Positions 34,938 to 43,545 of a DNA stretch of 64,000 nucleotides are shown here, piece by piece. Within the stretch, counting starts at the first letter, position 1, and each line of letters begins with the position of its first letter. The translations under genes and the position numbers were made by a program. The notes beneath the pieces are model-generated. The model saw only the letters and a program-made list of their open reading frames with translations, was not told where the DNA came from and did no database searches. Source of the stretch: Clostridiales bacterium UBA6114 (GTDB lineage Bacteria > Bacillota > Clostridia > Oscillospirales > Butyricicoccaceae); contig DIWE01000002.1 of assembly GCA_002423435.1 (NCBI GenBank), forward strand, positions 26,809-90,808, in the 5' to 3' direction.

Positions 34938-35603
34938 GTGGACTGCGAAAAGAATATCCCGGGTGCGGTCATAAAACGCCTGCCCCGATATTACCGTTAT
35001 CTTTCCGCTTTGCAGCAGATGGGGATCAGCCGGGTTTCATCAAAGGACCTCGGCAAAAGGATGGGGATCACATCCTCCCAGGTAAGGCAGGACTTTTTTA
35101 CCTTCGGAGGCTTCGGGCTCCAGGGCTACGGATACGATGTGGAGCTTTTGTGTCGGGAAATCGGCAACATCCTCGGGCTCGGCATCATGTATCAGATGGT
35201 CATTATCGGGGCCGGAAACCTTGGCCAGGCGCTTGCCAAGCACACAAGCTTTGAAAAAAGAGGCTTCAGGGTGATCGGGATTTTTGATGTCAGCGATCGT
35301 ATTATCGGAGAAAAAATCAGCGGTGTGGAAATCATGCATATCGACAGCCTGGCCGAATTTACAACTCAAAACCATGTGGACATCGCGGTCGTTACGGTGC
35401 CTTACGCCTACGCCCGCGAGGTGGTCGACAAAGCCGTCGGCCTCGGTATCAAGGGGATCTGGAATTTCGCGTCGGCAGAGCTCAAGGTTCCGGACGATGT
35501 CGTCATCGAGAACATCCACTTAAGCGACAGCTTGATCGTGCTCGGATACAATCTCAAGAAAAAAGGCCGAGAAACCGATCCTTCCGCCGCGAAGGACAAA
35601 TAA
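34938..35603 (+). CDS. rex: Redox-sensing transcriptional repressor Rex
   Basis: 221-residue dimeric repressor that senses the NADH/NAD+ ratio and controls fermentation and hydrogen genes. The N-terminal winged helix ('AVIKRLPRYYRYLSALQQMGISRVSSKDLGKRMGITSSQVRQDF') and Rossmann domain ('VIIGAGNLGQALA', then 'IGIFDVS') are both full. GTG at 34938 is preceded by GGGGTGAAG. It is followed by a strong terminator and then the NAD-linked hydrogenase operon, its most likely local target. Confidence 0.95.
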   Translation: MDCEKNIPGAVIKRLPRYYRYLSALQQMGISRVSSKDLGKRMGITSSQVRQDFFTFGGFGLQGYGYDVELLCREIGNILGLGIMYQMVIIGAGNLGQALAKHTSFEKRGFRVIGIFDVSDRIIGEKISGVEIMHIDSLAEFTTQNHVDIAVVTVPYAYAREVVDKAVGLGIKGIWNFASAELKVPDDVVIENIHLSDSLIVLGYNLKKKGRETDPSAAKDK

Positions 35604-35616
35604 ACGTTATTTCTTC

Positions 35617-35642
35617 AAGGGGCCGAGGCCCCTTATTTTTTT
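35617..35642 (+). terminator. Terminator after rex
   Basis: AAGGGGCC pairs with GGCCCCTT across GA, followed by ATTTTTTT. It separates rex from the hydrogenase operon. Confidence 0.88.
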
Positions 35643-35850
35643 GCTCGAAAAGAGGCGCCGCCGTCTTTTTTCCGTTTATGGCAGACTTCGTTAAAAATAC
35701 GGCGGATATTGTGAAACGGACCGCGCTATATAAGCCGCGGCTTTGACGATTTTGTCTATTGATAAACTTTGCTTGATAACCGTCAAATCGCGCTGTACAC
35801 TGTCACAAAAAGGGCTTTACCGCGCCAGTGTTTTACGAGGAGGAACAAAA

Positions 35851-36336
35851 ATGAATACCGCAGGTGTCCAGGAAATTTTAAGCCGTATGGGAAGCGACAG
35901 GCCGCCGCTTTTGCAGGTGCTTCTCGCCGTTCAGGATGCAAGCCCGCGCAAATACATAAGCGAGGAGGCCGTAAACGAAATCGCCCGGCTCCTGAAAATC
36001 ACACGCTGTCGGGTGTATTCGACGGCGTCCTTTTACAGCGAGATTTCGCTTGTACCGCGGGGGGCTTATATTATCCGGGTATGCGCAAACGCCCCTTGTG
36101 AAAACGCCGGGCAAGCGGACATATTGAAGGCAATCGAACAGGAACTGGGCATCGCCCTGGGACAGACGACCCGCGACGGGATTTTTACGCTGGAAAGCGT
36201 CAGTTGTCTCGGCGCCTGTTATATGTCGCCGGCAATCAGAGTGAACAACAGAATCTACGGCGATTTAACCCCGGAAGGCGCGTTCTTCGTCATCAGAAGC
36301 CTGCGGGAGGAGCATCAGAATGAGCGGACGGCCTGA
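35851..36336 (+). CDS. hydC: NuoE-like [2Fe-2S] subunit of NAD-linked [FeFe] hydrogenase
   Basis: 161-residue thioredoxin-like ferredoxin subunit (also called HndA). Cluster cysteines are in 'VCANAPCENAG' and 'SCLGACYMSP'. ATG at 35851 follows GAGGAGG. It overlaps the NuoF-like gene by 17 bases. It passes electrons in the trimeric, possibly electron-bifurcating hydrogenase that couples NADH and ferredoxin to H2. Confidence 0.93.
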   Translation: MNTAGVQEILSRMGSDRPPLLQVLLAVQDASPRKYISEEAVNEIARLLKITRCRVYSTASFYSEISLVPRGAYIIRVCANAPCENAGQADILKAIEQELGIALGQTTRDGIFTLESVSCLGACYMSPAIRVNNRIYGDLTPEGAFFVIRSLREEHQNERTA

Positions 36337-37600
36337 ACTCGTTTTTAATATCGATCCCGACGAATATGTCGATCTTCCGCTTTACAGAAGCCGCGGCGGC
36401 TTTTCGGCCTTAAAAAAGGCGCTTGCCTCCGTTCCCGAAAGCTCGATCGGGGAAATAAAGGCCTCCGGTCTGCGAGGCAGGGGCGGCGCCGCGTTTCCAA
36501 CCGGGAAAAAGATCGAAATGGTCCGCTCAAGCAGCGTGCTCGAGCGGTTTATCATATGCAACGCGGACGAAGGCGAGCCGGGGACGTTCAAGGACCGCTT
36601 CATTATGACGCACCTGCCCTTCCAGCTGATCGAAGGCATTGCGATCGCGGCATACCTCGCGGGCGCGTCAGAGGGGTATATTTACGTGCGCCATGAATAT
36701 TCCGAGGTGCAGAGCAAGCTGCACGCCGCGATCAGGGACGCGATCGGCGCGGACCTTCTTGGAGATAATATTCTGGGAAGCGGATACGGCCTTTCGCTTA
36801 AAATCTTTTCGGGTGCGGGCAGCTATCTGTGCGGCGAGGAAACCGCGCTTCTCTCCTCCATCGAGGGAAGAAAAGGCAGGCCCCGGCTGAAACCTCCCTA
36901 TCCGACCGAGTCGGGACTTTGGAACCGGCCCACGCTAATCAACAATGTGGAGACGCTGGCCAACATCCCCAAAATCCTTGAAAAAGGCGCGCAGTGGTAC
37001 CGCTCGCTCGGAACGCCCGACAGCCGCGGAACAAAACTGATTTCAATGTCGGGCGATATCCAAAAGCGCGGCCTTGTCGAAGTGCCGTTCGGCATAACTT
37101 TCGCCGAGATCATCGGCCGGTGCGGAGACGGCCCGAAGCCCGGGCGGACGATCAAGGCGGTCAATATCGGAGGGGCGTCCGGCGTTTTAGTACCTCCACG
37201 AATGCTTGATACCCCGCTTGAATACAAGGCGTGCGCCGAGGCGGGGATCACGATCGGCTCCGGTGCCGTCTTCGTGCTCGACGACACGCGTTCCATTCTC
37301 CAAAATGTGCGCAACCGGATCAGGTTTTTCCTGCATGAAAGCTGCGGCAAATGCACTCCCTGCCGGGAAGGGCTGCGCCAGGCAAACATCATTCTGAACA
37401 AGCTCGCGGCGGGCAGTGCCGGGAAAAACGATATCGCCGCGCTTGAACGCTATACCCGCGCGATGCAGGACGCATCCTTCTGCGGCCTCGGTCAGGCGGC
37501 CGGCAACAGCCTCCGGTCCTCCTTATCCTACTATCGGAAGGAATACTCGGACTGCTGCCGCAAAAATGGCAAAACGGACCATAAGGAGGAATCCGCATAA
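36320..37600 (+). CDS. hydB: NuoF-like NADH-binding subunit of [FeFe] hydrogenase
   Basis: 426-residue flavoprotein subunit. 'LRGRGGAAFPTGKKIE' and 'NADEGEPGTFKDR' are the NADH/FMN site; 'GAGSYLCGEETALLSSIEGRKGRPR' is FMN-binding; and 'SCGKCTPCREGLRQ' with a later Cys holds a [4Fe-4S] cluster. Compared with longer HydB/HndC proteins (~600 residues) it lacks the N-terminal [2Fe-2S] and C-terminal two-cluster ferredoxin domains, so it is a short NuoF form. Its stop overlaps the hydA start. Confidence 0.93.
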   Translation: MSGRPELVFNIDPDEYVDLPLYRSRGGFSALKKALASVPESSIGEIKASGLRGRGGAAFPTGKKIEMVRSSSVLERFIICNADEGEPGTFKDRFIMTHLPFQLIEGIAIAAYLAGASEGYIYVRHEYSEVQSKLHAAIRDAIGADLLGDNILGSGYGLSLKIFSGAGSYLCGEETALLSSIEGRKGRPRLKPPYPTESGLWNRPTLINNVETLANIPKILEKGAQWYRSLGTPDSRGTKLISMSGDIQKRGLVEVPFGITFAEIIGRCGDGPKPGRTIKAVNIGGASGVLVPPRMLDTPLEYKACAEAGITIGSGAVFVLDDTRSILQNVRNRIRFFLHESCGKCTPCREGLRQANIILNKLAAGSAGKNDIAALERYTRAMQDASFCGLGQAAGNSLRSSLSYYRKEYSDCCRKNGKTDHKEESA

Positions 37601-39336
37601 TGGACGGCATTACAATCACGTTAAACGGGAAAGCCGCAACGGTACCCCCCGGCATTTCCATTCTGGAGGCGGCAAAACGAAACGGCATTTTTCTCCCGAC
37701 GCTCTGCAATCACCCGGACCAGCGGGTCAAGGCAAACTGCCGCGTATGCGTCGTCGAAGTCGAGGGAATACGGGGTCTTGTCGCGTCCTGCTCGACGCCG
37801 GTCGCGCCGGGCATGAAGATCACAACCAATTCCCCAAGGGTCAGGGAAACGGTCCGGACCATTGTGGAGCTGATTCTGGCGGACCATCCCCAGGGGTGCC
37901 TGACCTGTATCCGCAGCGGCAACTGCGAGCTTCGGCAGCTTGCGGCGAAGGTCGGCCTTAAGGACGTCGAGGGGGAAAAGACGCAGTTAAACCTTCCACT
38001 TGACGAATCGACGCCGGCGCTTGTCAGAGACCCCAACAAATGCGTCAAATGCGGCAGGTGCGCGGAGGTCTGCCACCACATCCAGGGAGTGGGCATATTG
38101 TACAGCCACAACCGCAGCGCGGATATCTGCGTTTCGCCCGAATACGGCAAAAAGCTGTCCGAGGTCGCGTGCGTTTTGTGCGGTCAATGCGCGCTTTCCT
38201 GCCCCGTGGGCGCGATCCATGAAAAAGACGACACGGATTCGGTTTGGGAAGCCCTGGCGGACCCTAAAAAGCACGTCGTCGTACAGGTTGCGCCGGCGGT
38301 CCGGGTTTCCATCGCGGAAGAATTCGGAAAGCCGCCGGGGGAAATCTCGACGGGGAGGCTTGTTTCCGCCCTGCGCGAGCTGGGCTTTGACCGGGTGTTC
38401 GACACGGATTTCGCGGCGGACCTCACGATTATGGAGGAGGGCCACGAGCTTCTGAAAAGGCTCGAAACCGGAGGGGCGCTCCCCATGCTCACCTCCTGCA
38501 GCCCCGGCTGGATCAAATATATCGAGCACTATTACTCGGAGCTCATTCCCCATGTTTCAACCTGCAAATCGCCGCAGCAGATGTTCGGCGCCCTTTCGAA
38601 AACCTACTACGCAAACATAAGCGCTATAGCGCCGGAAAATATTTTCGTCGTATCGGTCATGCCCTGCACCGCTAAAAAATTCGAAGCCTCCCGGCCCGAG
38701 ATGAATTCCAGCGGCTTTCGCGACGTCGACGCCGTTTTGACCACGCGTGAGCTATCCCGGATGCTTTTCCAGCAGGGCGTCGATTTTGAGCGCCTCGCCG
38801 ACGGCGGGTTCGACCCTCCGCTCGGCATTTCAACGGGAGCCTCGGCGATATTCGGCGCGACGGGCGGCGTCATGGAGGCGGCGCTGCGCACCGTTTACGA
38901 GGTGGCCACCGGCAAAACCCTGGGCAGGCTGGAGTTTACCGATGTTCGCGGCATGGACGGGGTCAGGAGTTCTTCCGTTTCATTGCCGGACCGGGTATTA
39001 AACATCGCGGTGGCACACGGCCTGTCCAATGCAAAACAGGTTCTGGAAATGATAAAATCGGGCGAAGCCAATTTCGACTTTATCGAAGTCATGTGCTGTC
39101 CGGGCGGCTGCGTCGGCGGCGGCGGCCAGCCGTACGGGACGACAAACGAGGTGCGGCAAAAGCGGATCGGCGCCCTCTACCAGATCGACGAGGCCATGGC
39201 GCTTCGCAAATCGCACGAAAACCCGGCGATCCGCAAGCTTTACGAGGAATTCCTGCATGCGCCACTCGGCGAAATGTCGCATAAGCTCCTGCATACCGGA
39301 TATCAAAGCCGGGCATTATATGAATTGAACAGATAG
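37600..39336 (+). CDS. hydA: [FeFe] hydrogenase catalytic subunit
   Basis: 578-residue enzyme that makes or splits H2 at the H-cluster. The N-terminal [2Fe-2S] domain (Cys in 'LCNHPDQRVKANCRVC') is followed by the His/Cys cluster ('HPQGCLTCIRSGNCELRQL'), two [4Fe-4S] motifs (CVKCGRCAEVC and CVLCGQCALSC), then the H-domain. H-cluster motifs are L1 TSCSPGW, L2 MPCTAKKFEASRPE, and L3 'EVMCCPGGCVGGGGQP'. TSCSPGW instead of TSCCPAW is usual for the NAD-linked group. Third gene of hydCBA; length is normal. Confidence 0.96.
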   Translation: MDGITITLNGKAATVPPGISILEAAKRNGIFLPTLCNHPDQRVKANCRVCVVEVEGIRGLVASCSTPVAPGMKITTNSPRVRETVRTIVELILADHPQGCLTCIRSGNCELRQLAAKVGLKDVEGEKTQLNLPLDESTPALVRDPNKCVKCGRCAEVCHHIQGVGILYSHNRSADICVSPEYGKKLSEVACVLCGQCALSCPVGAIHEKDDTDSVWEALADPKKHVVVQVAPAVRVSIAEEFGKPPGEISTGRLVSALRELGFDRVFDTDFAADLTIMEEGHELLKRLETGGALPMLTSCSPGWIKYIEHYYSELIPHVSTCKSPQQMFGALSKTYYANISAIAPENIFVVSVMPCTAKKFEASRPEMNSSGFRDVDAVLTTRELSRMLFQQGVDFERLADGGFDPPLGISTGASAIFGATGGVMEAALRTVYEVATGKTLGRLEFTDVRGMDGVRSSSVSLPDRVLNIAVAHGLSNAKQVLEMIKSGEANFDFIEVMCCPGGCVGGGGQPYGTTNEVRQKRIGALYQIDEAMALRKSHENPAIRKLYEEFLHAPLGEMSHKLLHTGYQSRALYELNR

Positions 39337-39352
39337 GATAAACGATCATCTC

Positions 39353-39399
39353 AAATTCTGACGTTAACCGGATAAAAACGGAAGCGTCAGAATTTTTTT
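39353..39399 (+). terminator. Terminator after the hydrogenase operon
   Basis: AAATTCTGACG (39353-39363) pairs with CGTCAGAATTT (39385-39395) and is followed by T residues to 39399. The loop of 21 bases is long but the T tract is good. Confidence 0.8.
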
Positions 39400-39403
39400 G
39401 TCT

Positions 39404-39417
39404 TAAGCATAAGAGGC
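39404..39417. repeat. Isolated end of the type A element
   Basis: TAAGCATAAGAGGC is identical to the outer end, with TA, of the element at 44492-44761. No partner end is nearby, so it is a remnant or a solo end. It lies just after the hydrogenase terminator. Confidence 0.45.
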
Positions 39418-39569
39418 CCCATATTTATGTGCTTTTCTCCGATGTGTAAATCTTTGGTAAAGCTTTATTAAATCCTTTGTCAATGTCATTGATATCAAAA
39501 AATCGGGTGATATAGTTAAAAATGAGAAAGCCGAATAGGCAGATTATGGAAATCGAAAGGGGTTTTACG

Positions 39570-41309
39570 ATGAGTAAAGGAGTTAAAAAATTGGCATGCG
39601 GCCTCATGTCGGCATGTCTGATTTCGTCGCAGCTGATAACGGGCGCGTTTGCGGCAACGGAACACTTTGCGGATGCGACCACCGATCAAAATTGGTCCGA
39701 TTGGGAAAGCCGGTGGGAATCTTCCGTCAAAAACGATTATGAGCAGATTTCCCTGACGCCGGGCAAAAACGCCTCCGAATTAAATTTCGCCTGGTACACG
39801 AAAACAAACGCCGCGGCGACTCCGGTTGTAAATGTTGCGACGAAAGCGGACATGAGCGATCATAAAAGCTTTCAGGGCACCGCCTCTCCCGCGATCGACG
39901 GCTACAACACCAACAAGGCGACGGTTACCGGGCTTCGGGAAAACACAACCTATTACTATACCTATCTGAATAACGGCAAGGAATCGAAGGTCGAAACGTT
40001 CCGGACCAAGGACTTTCAAAGCTATAAAATCCTGCTCGTCGGCGATCCGCAGATCGGCGCTTCCAAGGGCCAGACGGTTTCCACCGGCGAAACGCTGGAA
40101 AACGCGTCCGACGTAAACACCGCGGCGAGGAACGACGCGTTTAACTGGAACGCAACCTTAAACGCGGCGCTTGCGCAGAACCCGGACTTAAGCTTTATCA
40201 TTTCCGCGGGGGACCAGGTCAACAAGAATGTAAACGGCATCGACCCGGGAAACGAAATCGAATACGCGGGTTATCTTTCCCCGTCCGCGCTGAAATCGAT
40301 ACCGGTCGCGACGACCATCGGTAACCACGACGCGACCAACAAGAGCTATACGTTCCATTTTAACAATCCCAACGCCTTTACCGCGGAAACAAGTCCGTCG
40401 GTCGCCGGGAACGGATATTATTACAGTTATGGAAGCGCGCTTTTTATCATGCTCAACACCAACAACTATAACTGCGCCGACCACGAGGCGCTGATCAAAA
40501 AAGCGGTCTCGGAAAATCCGGACGCGCGCTTTCGAATCGTCACCTTCCATCAGGACATTTACGGCAGCGGGCTTGACCACTCCGAATCCGACGGCATGGT
40601 TTTAAGGACGCAACTCACCCCGATCCTCGACAAATACGATATCGACGTTGTGCTCCAGGGTCACGACCACAGCTATTCGAGAAGCCATCTCCTAAAGGGT
40701 GACGGCAAAACGCACGCGGCTTTCGACGCGAACAAGCTTGAGACGGGCGAATTCGACTGGGACAATGTGATCGACAAGGCGACAGGCGCGGTCTACCCCT
40801 ATTACCCGGAAGAGGGTGACGCCGCCGCAAAGGAAGCAAATGCCATTTTCCTCGCCCAAAATAACTGTTACTCCATAGCCGACCGGAAAACCGACAAAGT
40901 GGTCAATCCCGACGGGACGTTATACCTGACCGCAAACTCCGCGACCGGCAGCAAATACTATGAGCTGATCCCGCAGCAGCAAAACTTCATCGCTTACAGA
41001 AACCAAAACTGGAAACCGAGCTACAGCGTCATTTCCCTCTCGGACGACACCTTCAGCATATCGACCTACAGCATTATCGACGGCAAGCCCTCGCAGATCG
41101 ACAACACCTTCACCATCCAGAAAACGGTTAACCGTTCCCTTTCAAGCGCGCCGGCAAGCACAAGCTCCGTTTCCCGGAACGCGCCCAAAACCGCCGACGC
41201 AAACGATTTTGCCGCGACGGCCGTTCTTGCGATCCTCGCTTTGTTGGGGCTGTCCCTCATCGGCGTCATCGAGCTCAAATCCCGAGCGAAACAGGACAAT
41301 AAGGATTGA
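39570..41309 (+). CDS. Exported metallophosphoesterase with sorting-signal-like tail
   Basis: 579-residue cell-surface phosphoesterase. A Sec signal peptide (KKLACGLMSACLISSQLITGAFA) is followed by a fibronectin-like purple-acid-phosphatase N-domain (~residues 45-145) and a calcineurin-type catalytic domain. Metal motifs seen are VGDPQIG, SAGDQVN, IGNHDATN, FHQD and GHDHSYSR. The C-terminus reads N-A-P-K-T-A-D (about 537-543), a hydrophobic helix and a Lys/Arg tail, like a sortase signal of the (S/P)PKTG class with Ala for Gly. A sortase-domain gene follows 105 bp later. ATG at 39570 follows AAAGGGG. Confidence 0.9.
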   Translation: MSKGVKKLACGLMSACLISSQLITGAFAATEHFADATTDQNWSDWESRWESSVKNDYEQISLTPGKNASELNFAWYTKTNAAATPVVNVATKADMSDHKSFQGTASPAIDGYNTNKATVTGLRENTTYYYTYLNNGKESKVETFRTKDFQSYKILLVGDPQIGASKGQTVSTGETLENASDVNTAARNDAFNWNATLNAALAQNPDLSFIISAGDQVNKNVNGIDPGNEIEYAGYLSPSALKSIPVATTIGNHDATNKSYTFHFNNPNAFTAETSPSVAGNGYYYSYGSALFIMLNTNNYNCADHEALIKKAVSENPDARFRIVTFHQDIYGSGLDHSESDGMVLRTQLTPILDKYDIDVVLQGHDHSYSRSHLLKGDGKTHAAFDANKLETGEFDWDNVIDKATGAVYPYYPEEGDAAAKEANAIFLAQNNCYSIADRKTDKVVNPDGTLYLTANSATGSKYYELIPQQQNFIAYRNQNWKPSYSVISLSDDTFSISTYSIIDGKPSQIDNTFTIQKTVNRSLSSAPASTSSVSRNAPKTADANDFAATAVLAILALLGLSLIGVIELKSRAKQDNKD

Positions 41310-41316
41310 TCCATCC

Positions 41317-41360
41317 GCGTAAAAGGGGTGGGAAGACAGCTTCTTCCCGCTCCTTTACGC
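41317..41360. repeat. Hairpin between metallophosphoesterase and sortase-fusion genes
   Basis: GCGTAAAAGGGGTGGGAAG pairs with CTTCCCGCTCCTTTACGC (one or two mismatches). It has no T tract on the plus strand, so it is more likely an attenuator or mRNA 3' barrier than a full terminator. Confidence 0.5.
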
Positions 41361-41414
41361 AAAAATCTGTGCAATGAAAACAGCGTTTAAGAAAACGCAC
41401 GGGAGAAATGGAAT

Positions 41415-43523
41415 ATGCTGAAAAATCGATTCTCAGACCGAATGGGAAGCTTCCGCCGGCCGGTTCTTATTTTACTGGCGGCGGCATTTGCCGTTTTTCT
41501 GGTTCTTTTAAATCGCGTCGAGAAGCCGGAGCTTGTCACGACCGTCGGACGCACCTTTGAACGCGCCAGGGTCGTCGAAGTTCTGAAAGACAACCTCGAG
41601 GAAAACGGCCGCCGCTACGGTGAGCAGGAAGTGCGGCTTTTGATGCTCACCGGCCCGAAAAAGGGACAGACGATCGACGCGACCAGCTCGGCGGGGTATC
41701 TGTTCGGGGCGGGCTGCACGCCGGGAATGAAGGTGATCGTCATCCAGAGCGTTTCGGGGGACATCACCGTTACATCCGTTTACAGCGCCGACCGCGAGGC
41801 GGCGGTCTGCATCTTCGCGGGCCTCTTTTTCCTCTTGATCTGCCTGATCGGAGGTATGAAGGGTATTAAAGCGTCCGTCGGCCTGATTTTTACCTTTGTC
41901 TGCATCATTTTTCTCTATATCCCGCTGATTTTCAGGGGCTTCTCCCCGTTCTGGGCGGCCGTGCTGGTCGCCGCCGTCACCACCTTCGTCACAATATACC
42001 TGATCGGGGGCCCGACCAGAAAGACGGCCTGCGCGATCATCGGGACGGTGTCGGGCGTCGTCGTAGCGGGCGCGGCGGCGACCATGTTCGGCTATTTCTC
42101 CGGCATTTCCGGCTACAACGTCCCGGACATCGAAAGCCTGCTGTTTTTGGAGCAGAATACTAAAATCCGGATCGGCGGCCTGCTGTTTTCCGGGCTTTTG
42201 ATCGCCTCTCTCGGCGCCGTCATGGACGTCGCCATGTCCGTCTCGTCCACCGTCGAGGAAATCCACCGGAAAAAGCCGACGCTGAGCCGAGCGGAGCTCT
42301 TCCGGTCGGGTATGCGCGTCGGGCGGGACATGATGGGCACCATGTCGAACACGCTGATCCTCGCCTTCGCGGGCACCTCCATAAGCATGCTGGTGACGAA
42401 TTACGTCTACGATCTTCCGTACCTGCAAATCATCAATTCATACAACATCGGCATTGAAATCATGCAGGGGATTTCCGGCAGCATGGGCGTCATCCTCGCG
42501 GTTCCGATCTCGGCCGCCGTCGCCGCCTTTTTCATGGCCGGGCCGGTCTATACCGAAATCGAAGCCGAGCCGGAGCTTTTGCCGCCCGAGGAAAGTCCAA
42601 TCGGCACGCCCGCTTTGCCGGCCGACGAAAAAATCGGCTTTTTCGCAGACGGAAAGACGGAATTTCAGAAAAAGACGCCTTTTTACGGCGGCATTGCTAA
42701 GTCCGCCACGGGGCTCTTTCCGTCCGGGAGATTTTATTCCTTTGTCCGACAGCATGGCAAGCTTTTGTTCGTTCTTCTGTGCATGAGCGTCCTGGTCTAT
42801 TGCGCGTCCCGCTTTTACCTGATTTTTACCGCGTATGCGCAGGGCGATCGGGAATATACAAAGCTCGCCCGGTCCATGCAAAACGCGCAGATCTTTGGGA
42901 GTGCGCCGGAGGAAGAACCTCAAGACGTACCTGCGCCTCCCGCGGCGGAGACCGTGCGGAAGGACGAGTTCCGGTTTGATTTCGCGGCGCTGCATGCCCA
43001 AAACAGCGATTTTATCGGCTGGCTCCGCCTTCCGGGCACCCGGCTGAGCTATCCGGTCGTGCAGGGAGAGGACAACGAGTTTTATCTGACCCATACGTTC
43101 TCCAAAGAGCAGAACAAAATGGGCGCTCTTTTTCTCGACAGCCGGATCGGAAGCGGCCTCAAAGCCGAAAACGCCATCGTTTACGGCCACAATATGAGAA
43201 ACGGTTCCATGTTCAACTGCCTTTTAGGCTACCTGGACAAGGAGTTTTACGACGAACACCCCGCGCTTTTGCTGTACACCGAGGGCGGGATGAAGGAGTG
43301 CTCCATATTCTCCGTGTACAAGGCAGCGCCGGACAGCGACGTCTATCGATACGATTTCGCCGACAAGGCGGAGTACGGAAAATACCTTGAAAAAGTCGCG
43401 GTGCTCTCCCTCTATGACACCGGAATAAAACCCTCGGCGGACGAGCGGATTCTGACGCTGTCCACCTGCGTCGGGGACGGCCGGGACATGCGTTTTATTG
43501 TGCACGCCATAGCCGGAGCATGA
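41415..43523 (+). CDS. YibE/F-family membrane protein fused to a class B-type sortase
   Basis: 702-residue fusion. Residues ~1-385 are a YibE/F protein: one N-terminal helix, a ~100-residue outside domain, then about seven helices with 'SLGAVMDVAMSVSSTVEEIHRKKP' and 'GRDMMGTMSNTLILAFAGTSISML'. A ~70-residue linker and a helix (LLFVLLCMSVLVYCASRFY) lead to a sortase domain (~535-700): 'IGWLRLPGTRLSYPVVQGEDNEFYL', then likely catalytic His592 (VYGHNM), Cys685 (LSTCVG) and Arg693 (MRFIVHA). The frame is open throughout, so the fusion is real at sequence level. The last residues and stop come from an isolated repeat end (43512-43536). It may anchor the preceding phosphoesterase. Confidence 0.88.
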   Translation: MLKNRFSDRMGSFRRPVLILLAAAFAVFLVLLNRVEKPELVTTVGRTFERARVVEVLKDNLEENGRRYGEQEVRLLMLTGPKKGQTIDATSSAGYLFGAGCTPGMKVIVIQSVSGDITVTSVYSADREAAVCIFAGLFFLLICLIGGMKGIKASVGLIFTFVCIIFLYIPLIFRGFSPFWAAVLVAAVTTFVTIYLIGGPTRKTACAIIGTVSGVVVAGAAATMFGYFSGISGYNVPDIESLLFLEQNTKIRIGGLLFSGLLIASLGAVMDVAMSVSSTVEEIHRKKPTLSRAELFRSGMRVGRDMMGTMSNTLILAFAGTSISMLVTNYVYDLPYLQIINSYNIGIEIMQGISGSMGVILAVPISAAVAAFFMAGPVYTEIEAEPELLPPEESPIGTPALPADEKIGFFADGKTEFQKKTPFYGGIAKSATGLFPSGRFYSFVRQHGKLLFVLLCMSVLVYCASRFYLIFTAYAQGDREYTKLARSMQNAQIFGSAPEEEPQDVPAPPAAETVRKDEFRFDFAALHAQNSDFIGWLRLPGTRLSYPVVQGEDNEFYLTHTFSKEQNKMGALFLDSRIGSGLKAENAIVYGHNMRNGSMFNCLLGYLDKEFYDEHPALLLYTEGGMKECSIFSVYKAAPDSDVYRYDFADKAEYGKYLEKVAVLSLYDTGIKPSADERILTLSTCVGDGRDMRFIVHAIAGA

Positions 43524-43536
43524 TAATCCGAACCCG
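43512..43536. repeat. Isolated end of the type B element
   Basis: GCCGGAGCATGATAATCC followed by GAACCCG, preceded by TA (43510-43511), identical to the left end of the 163-bp element at 49507. It overlaps the 3' end of the sortase-fusion gene: the last codons GCC-GGA-GCA-TGA are element sequence. No matching right end is found nearby. Confidence 0.7.
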
Positions 43537-43545
43537 CGCTGTCAC

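Noticed and set aside
35709..35716. TTGTGAAA, a Rex half-site upstream of the hydrogenase operon
   Set aside because: The second half (TTTCACAA) is missing, so a Rex box cannot be claimed from sequence, although regulation by Rex is biologically likely.
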